Positions 8,072-16,162 of a DNA stretch of 64,000 nt are shown piece after piece. The first letter of the stretch is position 1, and every line of letters starts with the position of its first letter. Below the pieces are notes generated by a model. That model did no database searches, was not told the DNA's origin, and saw only the letters and a list, made by a program, of their open reading frames with translations. The translations under genes and the position numbers were made by a program. Source of the DNA: JANWZL01 sp041640815 (lineage in GTDB: Bacteria; Pseudomonadota; Gammaproteobacteria; Burkholderiales; Thiobacillaceae); NCBI GenBank assembly GCA_041640815.1, contig JBEPZO010000005.1, forward strand, positions 1-64,000, read 5' to 3'.

Positions 8072-8284
8072 ATGAACAGCACCGTCCTTGCCCTACTACT
8101 CGTCACCAGCCTGAATACCTTCCCCGACCGCGCGCAGCCAGCGCCGCAGGGCCCAGTGCGCGCGCCTGCGCCCAGTCTGCTTAAGGCCACGGATCAGGCA
8201 AGCCGCCTCGCCGCCAAGGGGCGGCTACCCAAGGCGGGCCTGCAACTGCGCCTGGACGATCGCATCGCCTTGGCGGCGAAGTGA
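8072..8284 (+). CDS. Small predicted exported protein, unknown function
   Basis: A 70-residue product from the ATG at 8072, preceded by a strong GAGGAGGAA ribosome binding site. Residues 1-15 are hydrophobic (MNSTVLALLLVTSLN), suggesting a short, n-region-poor signal or anchor. A Pro/Ala-rich segment follows (PAPQGPVRAPAP), then a basic amphipathic tail ending in LDDRIALAAK. It has no cysteine. The stop abuts the convergent amrS gene. With the 65-residue peptide it flanks the XRE regulator. No family recognised. Confidence 0.6.
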   Translation: MNSTVLALLLVTSLNTFPDRAQPAPQGPVRAPAPSLLKATDQASRLAAKGRLPKAGLQLRLDDRIALAAK

Positions 8285-9370
8285 TCAGACCCGGTTGAGC
8301 GCGATGGGGATGCGCCTGGCGCCGAAGGCGGCCTGGAAGCGCTCGAAGCGGCCGGCGATCGGGGTGGCGCAGTCGGGGCAGCGGCCGTCGTCGGTGAGGC
8401 GATACGCCGGGATCTCGTACCAGTCGCGCACGATGAGCGCCTTGCCGCAGCCAGGGCAGTAGGTGGTGCCGCCGTCCGGGTCGTGCACGTTGCCGGTGTA
8501 GACGTAATGCAGCCCAACTTCGCGCGCAATCTGACGGGCCCGTCGCAGGGTCGCTGGCGGAGTAGGGGGTAAGTCGCGCAGTTTCCAATCGGGGTGGAAG
8601 GCGGTGAAGTGCAGGGGGACATCCGGCCCCAGTTCCTTCAGCACCCATTCCGCCAGCCGCCTGATCTCGGCGTCCGAGTCGTTGAGCGTGGGGATGAGGA
8701 GTGTGGTGATCTCGAACCAGACCTGGGTTTCGCGCTTGAGATAGACCAGCGTGTCCAAAACCGGTTGCAGGTGGCCGCCGCAGTATTTGACGTAGAAATC
8801 GTCGGTGAAGCCCTTCAAGTCGACGTTGGCGGCGTCCATGACGGCGAAGAACTCGCGCGCGGGTTCAGGGTGGATGTAACCGGCCGTCACGGCGACGTTC
8901 TGCACGCCCAGCCGGCGGCACTCGATGGCGGTGTCGATGGCGTACTCGGCGAAGATCACCGGGTCGTTGTAGGTATAGGCCACGCTCTTGCAGCCCAGCC
9001 TTGCCGCCGTGCGGGCGATCTCGGCGGGGCTGGCGGCGTCGGCCAGGGTATCGGTCTCGCGGCTTTTCGAGATGTCCCAGTTCTGACAGAACTTGCAGGC
9101 CAGGTTGCAGCCGGCGGTGCCAAAGGAGAACACCGAGGTGCCGGGATAGAAGTGGTTGAGCGGCTTCTTCTCAATCGGGTCGACGCAGAAGCCGGAGCTG
9201 CGTCCGTAGGTGGTGAGCACCATGCGGCCGTTTTCCATCTTGCGCACGAAGCACAGGCCGCGCTGGCCCTCGTGCAGCCGGCAGTCGCGCGGGCAGAGGT
9301 CGCACTGGATGCGCCCGTCCGGCAGCGGGTGCCACCAGCGCGCCGGATGGCTGGTCTCAGGCACGGGCAT
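8285..9370 (-). CDS. amrS: AmmeMemoRadiSam system radical SAM enzyme
   Basis: A 361-residue radical SAM protein of the PflA-like AmrS family. The Fe-S cluster motif is CNLACKFC (CX3CX2C), inside FSFGTAGCNLACKFCQNWD. Additional cysteines lie upstream (CDLCPRDC), and a C-terminal zinc-ribbon-like pair (YCPGCGK and RCPDC) follows. I chose the ATG at 9370, which overlaps amrA by 14 bp, over an upstream start inside amrA. The biochemical reaction of this conserved three-gene system is not established to my knowledge. Confidence 0.9.
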   Translation of the reverse strand: MPVPETSHPARWWHPLPDGRIQCDLCPRDCRLHEGQRGLCFVRKMENGRMVLTTYGRSSGFCVDPIEKKPLNHFYPGTSVFSFGTAGCNLACKFCQNWDISKSRETDTLADAASPAEIARTAARLGCKSVAYTYNDPVIFAEYAIDTAIECRRLGVQNVAVTAGYIHPEPAREFFAVMDAANVDLKGFTDDFYVKYCGGHLQPVLDTLVYLKRETQVWFEITTLLIPTLNDSDAEIRRLAEWVLKELGPDVPLHFTAFHPDWKLRDLPPTPPATLRRARQIAREVGLHYVYTGNVHDPDGGTTYCPGCGKALIVRDWYEIPAYRLTDDGRCPDCATPIAGRFERFQAAFGARRIPIALNRV

Positions 9371-9917
9371 GGCTGTCCTCCTCGTATTTCTCCACCGTGT
9401 AGCGGTACAGCCGCACACCCTCAGCCCAGAAATCGGCGGGCAGGCCGGCCTTGCGCTTCAAATGCGCCAGGAATTGCCGCGGCTCGGGGAGCTGGCGCCA
9501 GACCTGCGGCAGAAAGGTGGCGCGATGATGCCCGTATTCGAAGATCACCCCATCGACACCAGGTCGCAGTTGGCGCAATGCGTCGGCCTCGTCAGTGCAA
9601 GGGATGGGCTTAAGCGGCGACAGTACCGACACCTCGACCTCGATGTCGTCGAGCTCCTCACGGCGCAAGGGTGCAAAGCGGGGGTCGGCAAAGGCCGCCA
9701 TGCGGGCGTTTTCCACCACATCCTCCTCGAGGCTACGCCGCGCCTCGAGCGAGCCGATGCAGCCGCGCAATTCGCCGTTGCGGGTGAGGGTGACGAACAC
9801 CGCCCCCGGCGCTTTGAGCCAAGCAGGCCTGGGCGGCTCTTGCACTTCGACCCCCAGGGCGCGGGCGATGCTCGCGCGCGCAAGCCCGGTGAGCACGCGA
9901 CCGCGTTCAGTGGACAC
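9357..9917 (-). CDS. amrA: AmmeMemoRadiSam system protein A (AMMECR1 domain)
   Basis: A 186-residue AMMECR1-domain protein. Typical motifs are the conserved GAVFVTLTRNGELRGCIGS strand and VLSPLKPI further on. AMMECR1 proteins are found in all domains of life and have no settled function. It is the middle gene of amrB-amrA-amrS: its start overlaps the end of amrB by 11 bp and its end overlaps amrS by 14 bp, so tight co-translation is likely. Confidence 0.9.
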   Translation of the reverse strand: MSTERGRVLTGLARASIARALGVEVQEPPRPAWLKAPGAVFVTLTRNGELRGCIGSLEARRSLEEDVVENARMAAFADPRFAPLRREELDDIEVEVSVLSPLKPIPCTDEADALRQLRPGVDGVIFEYGHHRATFLPQVWRQLPEPRQFLAHLKRKAGLPADFWAEGVRLYRYTVEKYEEDSHARA

Positions 9918-10710
9918 CTTTCGCCTCCGTCAGGGCAAAGGCGCCATAGCCCACCACCCGGCGCTTGTCCCCGGCCGTATCGCCCGAATTGCGCAGGTCG
10001 AGCAGATGCGGGACGAGTTTATGCCGGCGCGCGGCCAACATCAGGCCATTGATGGGATGGGCGCCGCAGGCCTGCTCGCCGACGAGGTCGGTGTCAAGCT
10101 CGAGGATCGCTCGTGCTGTGGCCTGGTCCGTGCGCTGCGCTTCGTCATAGGGTAGGTAGTGCGAGAGGTCGGAACTGACCACGATCAGGGTCTCTTCCCC
10201 GCCCCAGACCTCCTCCAGCACCTCGGCGACCTGCTCCGGGCTCGCACCGCCCACGGCCAAGGGCACCAGGGTGAAAGCATCGAGCACGGTCTGCAGGAAG
10301 GGTAGATGCACCTCCAGGGAGTGTTCCCAGGCATGCGCCGCATCGTTCACCTCGACCTGCGGCAGGCGCAACAGCCGCTCGCTGGCCTCTTGATCGAGGG
10401 CGACGATGCCGAGCGGTGTTTCGAAGGCATCGGCGGACGGCAGGGCCAGCCCACGCACCCACACCCGGTGCACCGGCCCCAACAGCACCACCCGGCGGAT
10501 GACCCCGCGTAACGCCTTGAGCAGGGCATAGGCCGAGGCGGCCACCGGCCCGGAGTAGATGTAGCCGGCATGCGGCACGATGAGCGCCTTCGGCTTGAGC
10601 TGCGCTGGGGATACCGCATCCAGCATGCGCTGGATGTCGTGGGCGAGGTGGCGCCGGTCGCCGGGGTAGAACATGCCGGCCACGGCGGCTGGTCGAATGG
10701 TGGTGATCAT
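9907..10710 (-). CDS. amrB: AmmeMemoRadiSam system protein B (MEMO1 family)
   Basis: A 267-residue MEMO-family protein, homologous to human MEMO1 and to LigB-type dioxygenases. The putative metal-site histidines are visible in VPHAGYIYSGPVAAS, GPVHRVW and SSDLSHYLPY, and the family cysteine is in EQACGAHPINGL. It begins the operon at 10710, 66 bp from the divergent ispD-tadA start. MEMO proteins bind iron or copper in published work; the bacterial role with AmrA and AmrS remains unclear. Confidence 0.9.
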   Translation of the reverse strand: MITTIRPAAVAGMFYPGDRRHLAHDIQRMLDAVSPAQLKPKALIVPHAGYIYSGPVAASAYALLKALRGVIRRVVLLGPVHRVWVRGLALPSADAFETPLGIVALDQEASERLLRLPQVEVNDAAHAWEHSLEVHLPFLQTVLDAFTLVPLAVGGASPEQVAEVLEEVWGGEETLIVVSSDLSHYLPYDEAQRTDQATARAILELDTDLVGEQACGAHPINGLMLAARRHKLVPHLLDLRNSGDTAGDKRRVVGYGAFALTEAKGVH

Positions 10711-10776
10711 CAGGCCTCCCGCTGCATCGAGGGGTGTCTGTTTAAAATGTAGGGCAGACGACGCGGATTACAATCT

Positions 10777-12057
10777 ATGCCCAGCGATCGCCCCCGATTC
10801 ATCGCCCTGCTGCCCGCCGCCGGGGTAGGCGCCCGCGTGGGCGTGGATACGCCCAAGCAATACTTGGCCATCCATGGCCGGCCATTGCTCTGGCATGCCT
10901 TGCAGGTGTTCGAGCGCGAGGCGCGCATCGCGCGCGTCTACGTCGTGCTGTCGCCAACGGATAAGGTCTGGGCGGAGCACGACTGGCGCGCCTTCGGCAA
11001 GCTGAGCGTGCTGCGCTGTGGCGGCGCCACCCGGGCGCAGAGCGTGTTGAATGGACTCAGGGCCATCGCCGGCGAGGTGACGGCGGACGATTGGGTGTTG
11101 GTGCATGATGCCGCTCGGCCTTGCCTTACGCCCACCCTGCTTCAGCGGCTGCTGTGCAGCCTGGCCGATGATCCCATCGGCGGGATACTGGCCGTGCCGG
11201 TGGCCGACACCTTGAAGCGGGCGGGGGCCGATGGCCGCATTGCTGCAACCGTGCCACGCGCCGACATCTGGTCCGCGCAAACGCCGCAGATGTTCCGCTA
11301 TGGGCTGTTGCGCGCGGCCCTGGAGCAGGCCGGCGCCGAGGTCACCGATGAGGCCTCGGCGGTGGAGGCGATGGGCTTGGCCCCCCGCCTGGTGGAGAGC
11401 GACCGCAGCAACCTGAAAGTCACCTTTGCCGACGACCTGGAGGTGGCGGCATGGCGGCTTGGCGCTGACACGCCGGCGTGTGCGCCTGCGCTCGAAGCTG
11501 GCGCCGATGCGCGGTCGCTGCCGCGGCCTGCGAGCCGAATCTCGCCCGAGGACGAACACTTCATGCGGCTTGCCCTCGAGCAGGCGCGGCTGGCGCGCGC
11601 CGCCGGCGAGGTGCCGGTGGGGGCGGTGGTGGTGCGCGACGGCGAGGTCATCGGCGCTGGCTGGAACAGGCCCATCTTAAGCCATGATCCCACGGCGCAT
11701 GCCGAGGTGGTGGCCTTGCGCGAGGCAGCGCGGCGGCTCAACAATTATCGGCTGACCGGTTGCAGCCTCTACGTCACCCTCGAGCCCTGCACGCTGTGCA
11801 CGGGGGCCATCTTTCATGCCCGCATCGCCCGGGTCGTCTATGGCGCGCGGGAACCCAAGACCGGTGTGGCGGGCAGCGTGCTTAACCTCTATGCCGAGCC
11901 GCGCCTCAATCATCATGCCGAGATCGTCGGCGGGGTGCTGGCAGAGCAATGCGCCGCCTTGGTGAGCGACTTTTTCGCCGCCCGGCGGCTGTCAGGCAAG
12001 GCGAGCGCGCGTGAAGATCGAGATCAACCTGAAGCAGCAGACCCTGACGCTCATTGA
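10777..12057 (+). CDS. ispD-tadA: IspD-TadA fusion: MEP cytidylyltransferase plus tRNA adenosine deaminase
   Basis: One 426-residue frame holds two unrelated enzymes. Residues 1-229 are IspD (LLPAAGVGARVG, DTPKQYL, VHDAARPC, ESDRSNLKVTFADD), which makes CDP-methylerythritol in isoprenoid synthesis. A 25-residue Ala/Pro linker follows. Residues 256-410 are TadA, the A34-to-inosine tRNA deaminase, with zinc/catalytic residues H308, E310, C338 and C341 (HAEV, PCTLC). No stop or frameshift separates them. An internal ATG at 11563 (residue 263), 10 bases after GAGGA, could also yield a separate TadA. IspF is not adjacent. Confidence 0.88.
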   Translation: MPSDRPRFIALLPAAGVGARVGVDTPKQYLAIHGRPLLWHALQVFEREARIARVYVVLSPTDKVWAEHDWRAFGKLSVLRCGGATRAQSVLNGLRAIAGEVTADDWVLVHDAARPCLTPTLLQRLLCSLADDPIGGILAVPVADTLKRAGADGRIAATVPRADIWSAQTPQMFRYGLLRAALEQAGAEVTDEASAVEAMGLAPRLVESDRSNLKVTFADDLEVAAWRLGADTPACAPALEAGADARSLPRPASRISPEDEHFMRLALEQARLARAAGEVPVGAVVVRDGEVIGAGWNRPILSHDPTAHAEVVALREAARRLNNYRLTGCSLYVTLEPCTLCTGAIFHARIARVVYGAREPKTGVAGSVLNLYAEPRLNHHAEIVGGVLAEQCAALVSDFFAARRLSGKASAREDRDQPEAADPDAH

Positions 12058-12493
12058 CGACGCTGGCCGCGTCCTGCGCAGCTATCCGGTGTCCACAGCC
12101 GCCAATGGGCCGGGAGAGGAGGCGGGTAGCCAATGCACGCCGCGCGGCCGGCACATCGTGCGCGCCCGCATCGGCGCCGGCCAGCCGCTGGGCGCCGTGT
12201 TCCGGGCACGCCGGCCGACCGGCGAGATCTATACCCCTGCGCTGGGCCAGGCCGAGCCAGAGCGCGACTGGATCCTCACGCGCATCCTGTGGCTATCCGG
12301 CAAGGAGCCCGGCTTCAACCGTCTGGGAAACCGCGACACCATGCGCCGTTATATCTACATCCACGGCACGCCGGACGAGCAGTTCGAGCAGGCACCGCGC
12401 TCCCATGGCTGCATCCGCATGCGTAACGCCGACATCGCCGAGCTGTTCGATCTGGTGCCGATCTACACCGAGGTGGACATCGTCGAGGGTTAG
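12011..12493 (+). CDS. L,D-transpeptidase (YkuD domain)
   Basis: A 160-residue YkuD-domain protein starting at GTG 12011, inside the last 47 bases of ispD-tadA. The active-site pattern is IHGTPD, then SHGCIRM with catalytic Cys134. The family cross-links peptidoglycan through L,D bonds or attaches proteins to it. No signal peptide or membrane anchor is visible (it begins KIEINLKQQTLTLID), although the substrate is periplasmic, so export or true function is uncertain. The overlap suggests coupling to the upstream gene. Confidence 0.8.
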   Translation: MKIEINLKQQTLTLIDDAGRVLRSYPVSTAANGPGEEAGSQCTPRGRHIVRARIGAGQPLGAVFRARRPTGEIYTPALGQAEPERDWILTRILWLSGKEPGFNRLGNRDTMRRYIYIHGTPDEQFEQAPRSHGCIRMRNADIAELFDLVPIYTEVDIVEG

Positions 12494-12551
12494 GTCCGCC
12501 GGCAACGCCAAAAGTGGCGTCTCCAGCGCGCGGGCAGCAGAGCGCCCAGGC

Positions 12552-15500
12552 TCAGGCGATCGCCTGCAAAAATTCGCGTATGACGCTCAAGCGTTGTTCC
12601 AGGGTGGCGCCCCCCTTGTCGATGCGCAGGCGGTCTTGGCCAGCGAGGCGATACTCGCGCCGGCTCTGGATGAGTTGGATCAGTTTGGGTGGGTCGATGG
12701 GCGGGTTGGGCACGAACTGGATGCTGGTGCTTTGCGGCCCGGCCTCCAGACGGGCGATGCCCAAGGGCTGCGTGCGGATGCGCAAACGGTGCACCTCGAG
12801 CAGGGTGCGTGCCGGTTCCGGCGGCAAGCCGAAACGGTCGATGAGTTCCTCCTCCAGGTGGGCGAGCTCGTCTTCTGTGGCGCAGTTGGCCAGCCGCTTG
12901 TACAGCACCAGTCGCTCGTGAACGTCGGGGCAGTAGGACTCCGGCAGCAGCGCCGGGGCATGCAGGTTGATCTCGGCCGTCACCGCCAGCGGCGCCTCGA
13001 GGTCGGGCTCGCGTCCTTCTCGAAGCGATTTCACCGCGATCCTCAGCATGTCATTGAACAGATTGAACCCCACCTCTTGCATCTCGCCGCTTTGTTGTTC
13101 GCCCAATACCTCGCCGGCACCGCGGATCTCGAGGTCGTGCATGGCGAGGTAAAAGCCCGAGCCAAGCTCTTCCATCGCCTGGATGGCCTCCAGTCGCCGT
13201 TGGGCCGCGGCGGTGATCTTGGCGCCAGGGGGGATGAGCAGGTAGGCATAGGCCTGGTGATGCGAACGGCCGACCCGCCCGCGCAGTTGGTGCAGCTGCG
13301 CCAGGCCGAACTTGTCGGCGCGGTTGATGAGGATGGTGTTGGCCGTCGGCACGTTGATGCCGGTTTCGATGATGGTGGTGCACAAGAGCAGGTTGAAGCG
13401 CTGGTGGTAGAAGTCGCGCATCACATGCTCGAGCTCACGCTCTGGCATCTGGCCGTGGGCGATCTGGATGCGCGCCTCGGGTAGGAGTCTCACCAGCTTT
13501 TCGCGCATCGCCTCGATGCTCTCCACCTCGTTGTGCAGGAAATAGATCTGGCCGCCGCGTTTCAATTCGCGCAGCACCGCCTCGCGGATCAGCCCTTCGG
13601 AGAAGGGTTGCACGAAGGTCTTGATGGCAAGCCGCTTCTGCGGCGCCGTGGCGATGACGGAAAAATCGCGGATGCCCTCGAGCGACATGGCGAGGGTGCG
13701 CGGTATGGGGGTGGCGGTGAGGGTGAGCACGTCGACCTCTGCCCGCAGCGCCTTCAGGCGTTCCTTCTGGCGCACGCCGAAGCGATGCTCCTCGTCGATG
13801 ATCACCAGCCCCAGGTTCTTGAAGGCGACGTCCGCCTGCAGCAGCCGATGGGTGCCGATGACGATGTCGATCCGCCCTGACTTCAGCCCCTCCAATACGG
13901 CGGCCACCTCCTTGGCCGAGCGGAAACGCGACAATTCGGCGATCTTGACCGGAAAATCGGCGAAGCGATCGGAAAAGGTCTGAAAGTGCTGTTCCGCGAG
14001 CAGGGTGGTGGGGCAGAGCACGGCCACCTGACGCCCGTCAGAGACCGCCACGAAGGCGGCGCGCAGGGCGACCTCGGTCTTGCCGAAGCCGACGTCGCCG
14101 CAGACGAGTCGATCCATGGGCTTGCCCGAGCGCATGTCCGCCAAAACGGCCTCGATGGCGGCGAGCTGGTCGGGGGTCTCCTCGAAGCCGAAACCCTCGG
14201 CGAAGGCCTCCAAGTCGTGTTGGCTGAACTTGAAGGCATGCCCTTGTCGGGTGGCGCGCTGCGCATAGAGGTTGAGCAGTTCCGCCGCAGTGTCGCGCGC
14301 CTTCGCCATCGCCCGCCGCTTGGCCTTCTCCCACTGGCCGCTGCCCAGCCGATGCAACGGCGCGCTCTCGGGGTCGCCGCCCATATAGCGCGAGATCAGG
14401 TGCAGGTGGGCCACCGGCACGTAGAGCTTGTCGCCGCCGGCGTATTCCAGGGTAAGAAACTCCTCCACGCCATCGCCGAGGTCCATGCTGGCCAGCCCAA
14501 GGTAGCGGCCGATGCCGTGCTGGACATGCACCACCGCATCCCCGATCTTGAGCTCCGACAGGTCGCGCAGCAGGCCCTCGACCTGGGTCTGTCTCGCCGC
14601 ACGCGCCGCGCGCGCCACGGGGCTGCGGGCATAGAGCTCGGTCTCGGTGAGCACGGCAAGCCCCTGCTCGGCATCGATGAAGCCGGCAGCGAGCGGGCCA
14701 GTGGTGAGGAGCAGGCGTTGCGTGGCGGATGCAGGCGGCTGGTGTTGCGCCTGCCCCGCCGCTGGCCAGCCCTCGGTCAGCACCGGCCTCAGGCCATACT
14801 CGGCCAGCGCCTGGGCCATGGTCTCGCGCCGACCGAGACCCTCGGCCACCAGCAGGGTCGTGCCGGTAAAGGTCGCCAGGTGCGCCTTGAGCCGGCTGTA
14901 GGGATCATCGGCACGGCGGTCCACGGCTACCGCCGGTGGCGGCAAATAGGGTAGTGTCGGCGCGGGCTCGGCCTCGCCCTGAGTCACCCCTTTTTCCGGC
15001 TCGTGAAGCTCCAGGCGCGCATAGGCGCGCAGGCGGCCGTGGAAGGCATCGGCGGTGAGGAAGAGGTCTTCCGGCGGCAATAGCGGGCGGTCGCGGTCGC
15101 CGCTCAGCAGCCGGTAGCGGCTACGGGTGTCGGCCCAAAAGCCCGCCACTGCCGCCTGGACGTCGCCGTGAAGGACGACGGTCAGGTCTTGCGGCAGATA
15201 GTCGAACAGGGTGGCGGTAGTGTCGAAGAACAGCGGCAGATAGTACTCGATGCCGGCCGGCGCCAGCTTGTTCGAGACATCCTTGTAGATGCTGCGCTTG
15301 GACGGGTCGCCCTCGAAGCGATCGCGAAAGTTCTTGCGGAAGCGGGTGATGCCCGCCTCGTCGAGGGGAAACTCGCGGGCCGGCAGCAGGCGCACCTCGT
15401 TCGCCTTGTAGAGCGTGCGCTGGGTGTCGGGGTCGAAGGTGCGCAGGCTCTCCACCTCCTCGTCGCTGAGCTCGATCCTGAACGGCAGCGCCGCGCCGGT

Positions 15501-16019
15501 GGGGTAGAGGTCGATGATGCCGCCGCGCACGGCGAACTCGCCGGGCGAGACGACCTGGTTGACCAGGCAGTAGCCGGCACGCAGCAGCCGCTCGCGCAGA
15601 GCGGCCGTATCCAGGCGCTCGCCCACCTTGAGCAGGAAGACGTGGGCGGCGAGGTAGTCGGGTGGCGGCAGACGTTGGCTGGCGGTTGCAGCCGGCGCGG
15701 CAAGCAGGTCGATCTCCCCCGCACTGGCTCGCCACAGGGTCTCGAGCCGTTCCGAGACCAGGTCGGGGTGGGGCGAGATGGGGTCATACGGCAAGGTCTC
15801 CCAGTCCGGGAACAGGCGCACCGAGAGCCGAGGCGCGAACCAGCTCACCTCTTCGACGATGCGCGCCGCCGCCTGCGCGCTCTGGGTGAGCACCAGCAGG
15901 CGTCTGGTCGCCGCCAGACGGGACAGCAGATGGGCATCGGCAGAGCCGGGCGGCAGCGGCAGGCGCCGCCGCCGTCCCGGCGCGGGCAGGATCGACGAGG
16001 CTTCCATCGGCGCGATCAT
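12552..16019 (-). CDS. mfd: Transcription-repair coupling factor
   Basis: A 1155-residue Mfd. The UvrB-homology region fills about residues 1-350 (FPDWETLPYDPISPHPDLVSE). The RNA-polymerase-interacting CarD-like domain lies near 490-560 (DAVVHVQHGIGRYLGL). The translocase follows, with Walker A GDVGFGKTEVA near 636 and the DEEH box near 740. The C-terminal TRCF domain lies near 1010-1110. It displaces RNA polymerase stalled at DNA damage and recruits UvrA. Full length, with no broken motif seen. It is convergent with the L,D-transpeptidase gene. Confidence 0.97.
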   Translation of the reverse strand: MIAPMEASSILPAPGRRRRLPLPPGSADAHLLSRLAATRRLLVLTQSAQAAARIVEEVSWFAPRLSVRLFPDWETLPYDPISPHPDLVSERLETLWRASAGEIDLLAAPAATASQRLPPPDYLAAHVFLLKVGERLDTAALRERLLRAGYCLVNQVVSPGEFAVRGGIIDLYPTGAALPFRIELSDEEVESLRTFDPDTQRTLYKANEVRLLPAREFPLDEAGITRFRKNFRDRFEGDPSKRSIYKDVSNKLAPAGIEYYLPLFFDTTATLFDYLPQDLTVVLHGDVQAAVAGFWADTRSRYRLLSGDRDRPLLPPEDLFLTADAFHGRLRAYARLELHEPEKGVTQGEAEPAPTLPYLPPPAVAVDRRADDPYSRLKAHLATFTGTTLLVAEGLGRRETMAQALAEYGLRPVLTEGWPAAGQAQHQPPASATQRLLLTTGPLAAGFIDAEQGLAVLTETELYARSPVARAARAARQTQVEGLLRDLSELKIGDAVVHVQHGIGRYLGLASMDLGDGVEEFLTLEYAGGDKLYVPVAHLHLISRYMGGDPESAPLHRLGSGQWEKAKRRAMAKARDTAAELLNLYAQRATRQGHAFKFSQHDLEAFAEGFGFEETPDQLAAIEAVLADMRSGKPMDRLVCGDVGFGKTEVALRAAFVAVSDGRQVAVLCPTTLLAEQHFQTFSDRFADFPVKIAELSRFRSAKEVAAVLEGLKSGRIDIVIGTHRLLQADVAFKNLGLVIIDEEHRFGVRQKERLKALRAEVDVLTLTATPIPRTLAMSLEGIRDFSVIATAPQKRLAIKTFVQPFSEGLIREAVLRELKRGGQIYFLHNEVESIEAMREKLVRLLPEARIQIAHGQMPERELEHVMRDFYHQRFNLLLCTTIIETGINVPTANTILINRADKFGLAQLHQLRGRVGRSHHQAYAYLLIPPGAKITAAAQRRLEAIQAMEELGSGFYLAMHDLEIRGAGEVLGEQQSGEMQEVGFNLFNDMLRIAVKSLREGREPDLEAPLAVTAEINLHAPALLPESYCPDVHERLVLYKRLANCATEDELAHLEEELIDRFGLPPEPARTLLEVHRLRIRTQPLGIARLEAGPQSTSIQFVPNPPIDPPKLIQLIQSRREYRLAGQDRLRIDKGGATLEQRLSVIREFLQAIA

Positions 16020-16162
16020 AACGTGAAAGCGGCCCGGCTGTTGACGCCGGGCCCGAAGCGGCCCTTGCCCGCCCGCGCGCCCAGAGGCGACGCGCTGGCT
16101 TGCGCGCCCGCATTCAAGCCGGTGCCTTGATCGCTGTGTCGCCCCTTGTCCTGCCGCGGCGA

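Noticed and set aside
10777..12057. IspD-TadA frame explained by a sequencing indel
   Set aside because: Both domains are complete and in the same frame, with a plausible linker and no disrupted motif, so the continuous frame is accepted pending confirmation.
12514..13484. Long plus-strand open frames opposite mfd
   Set aside because: They are antisense to a full-length, well-conserved Mfd and have no ribosome binding site or recognisable product; high GC makes such mirror frames common.
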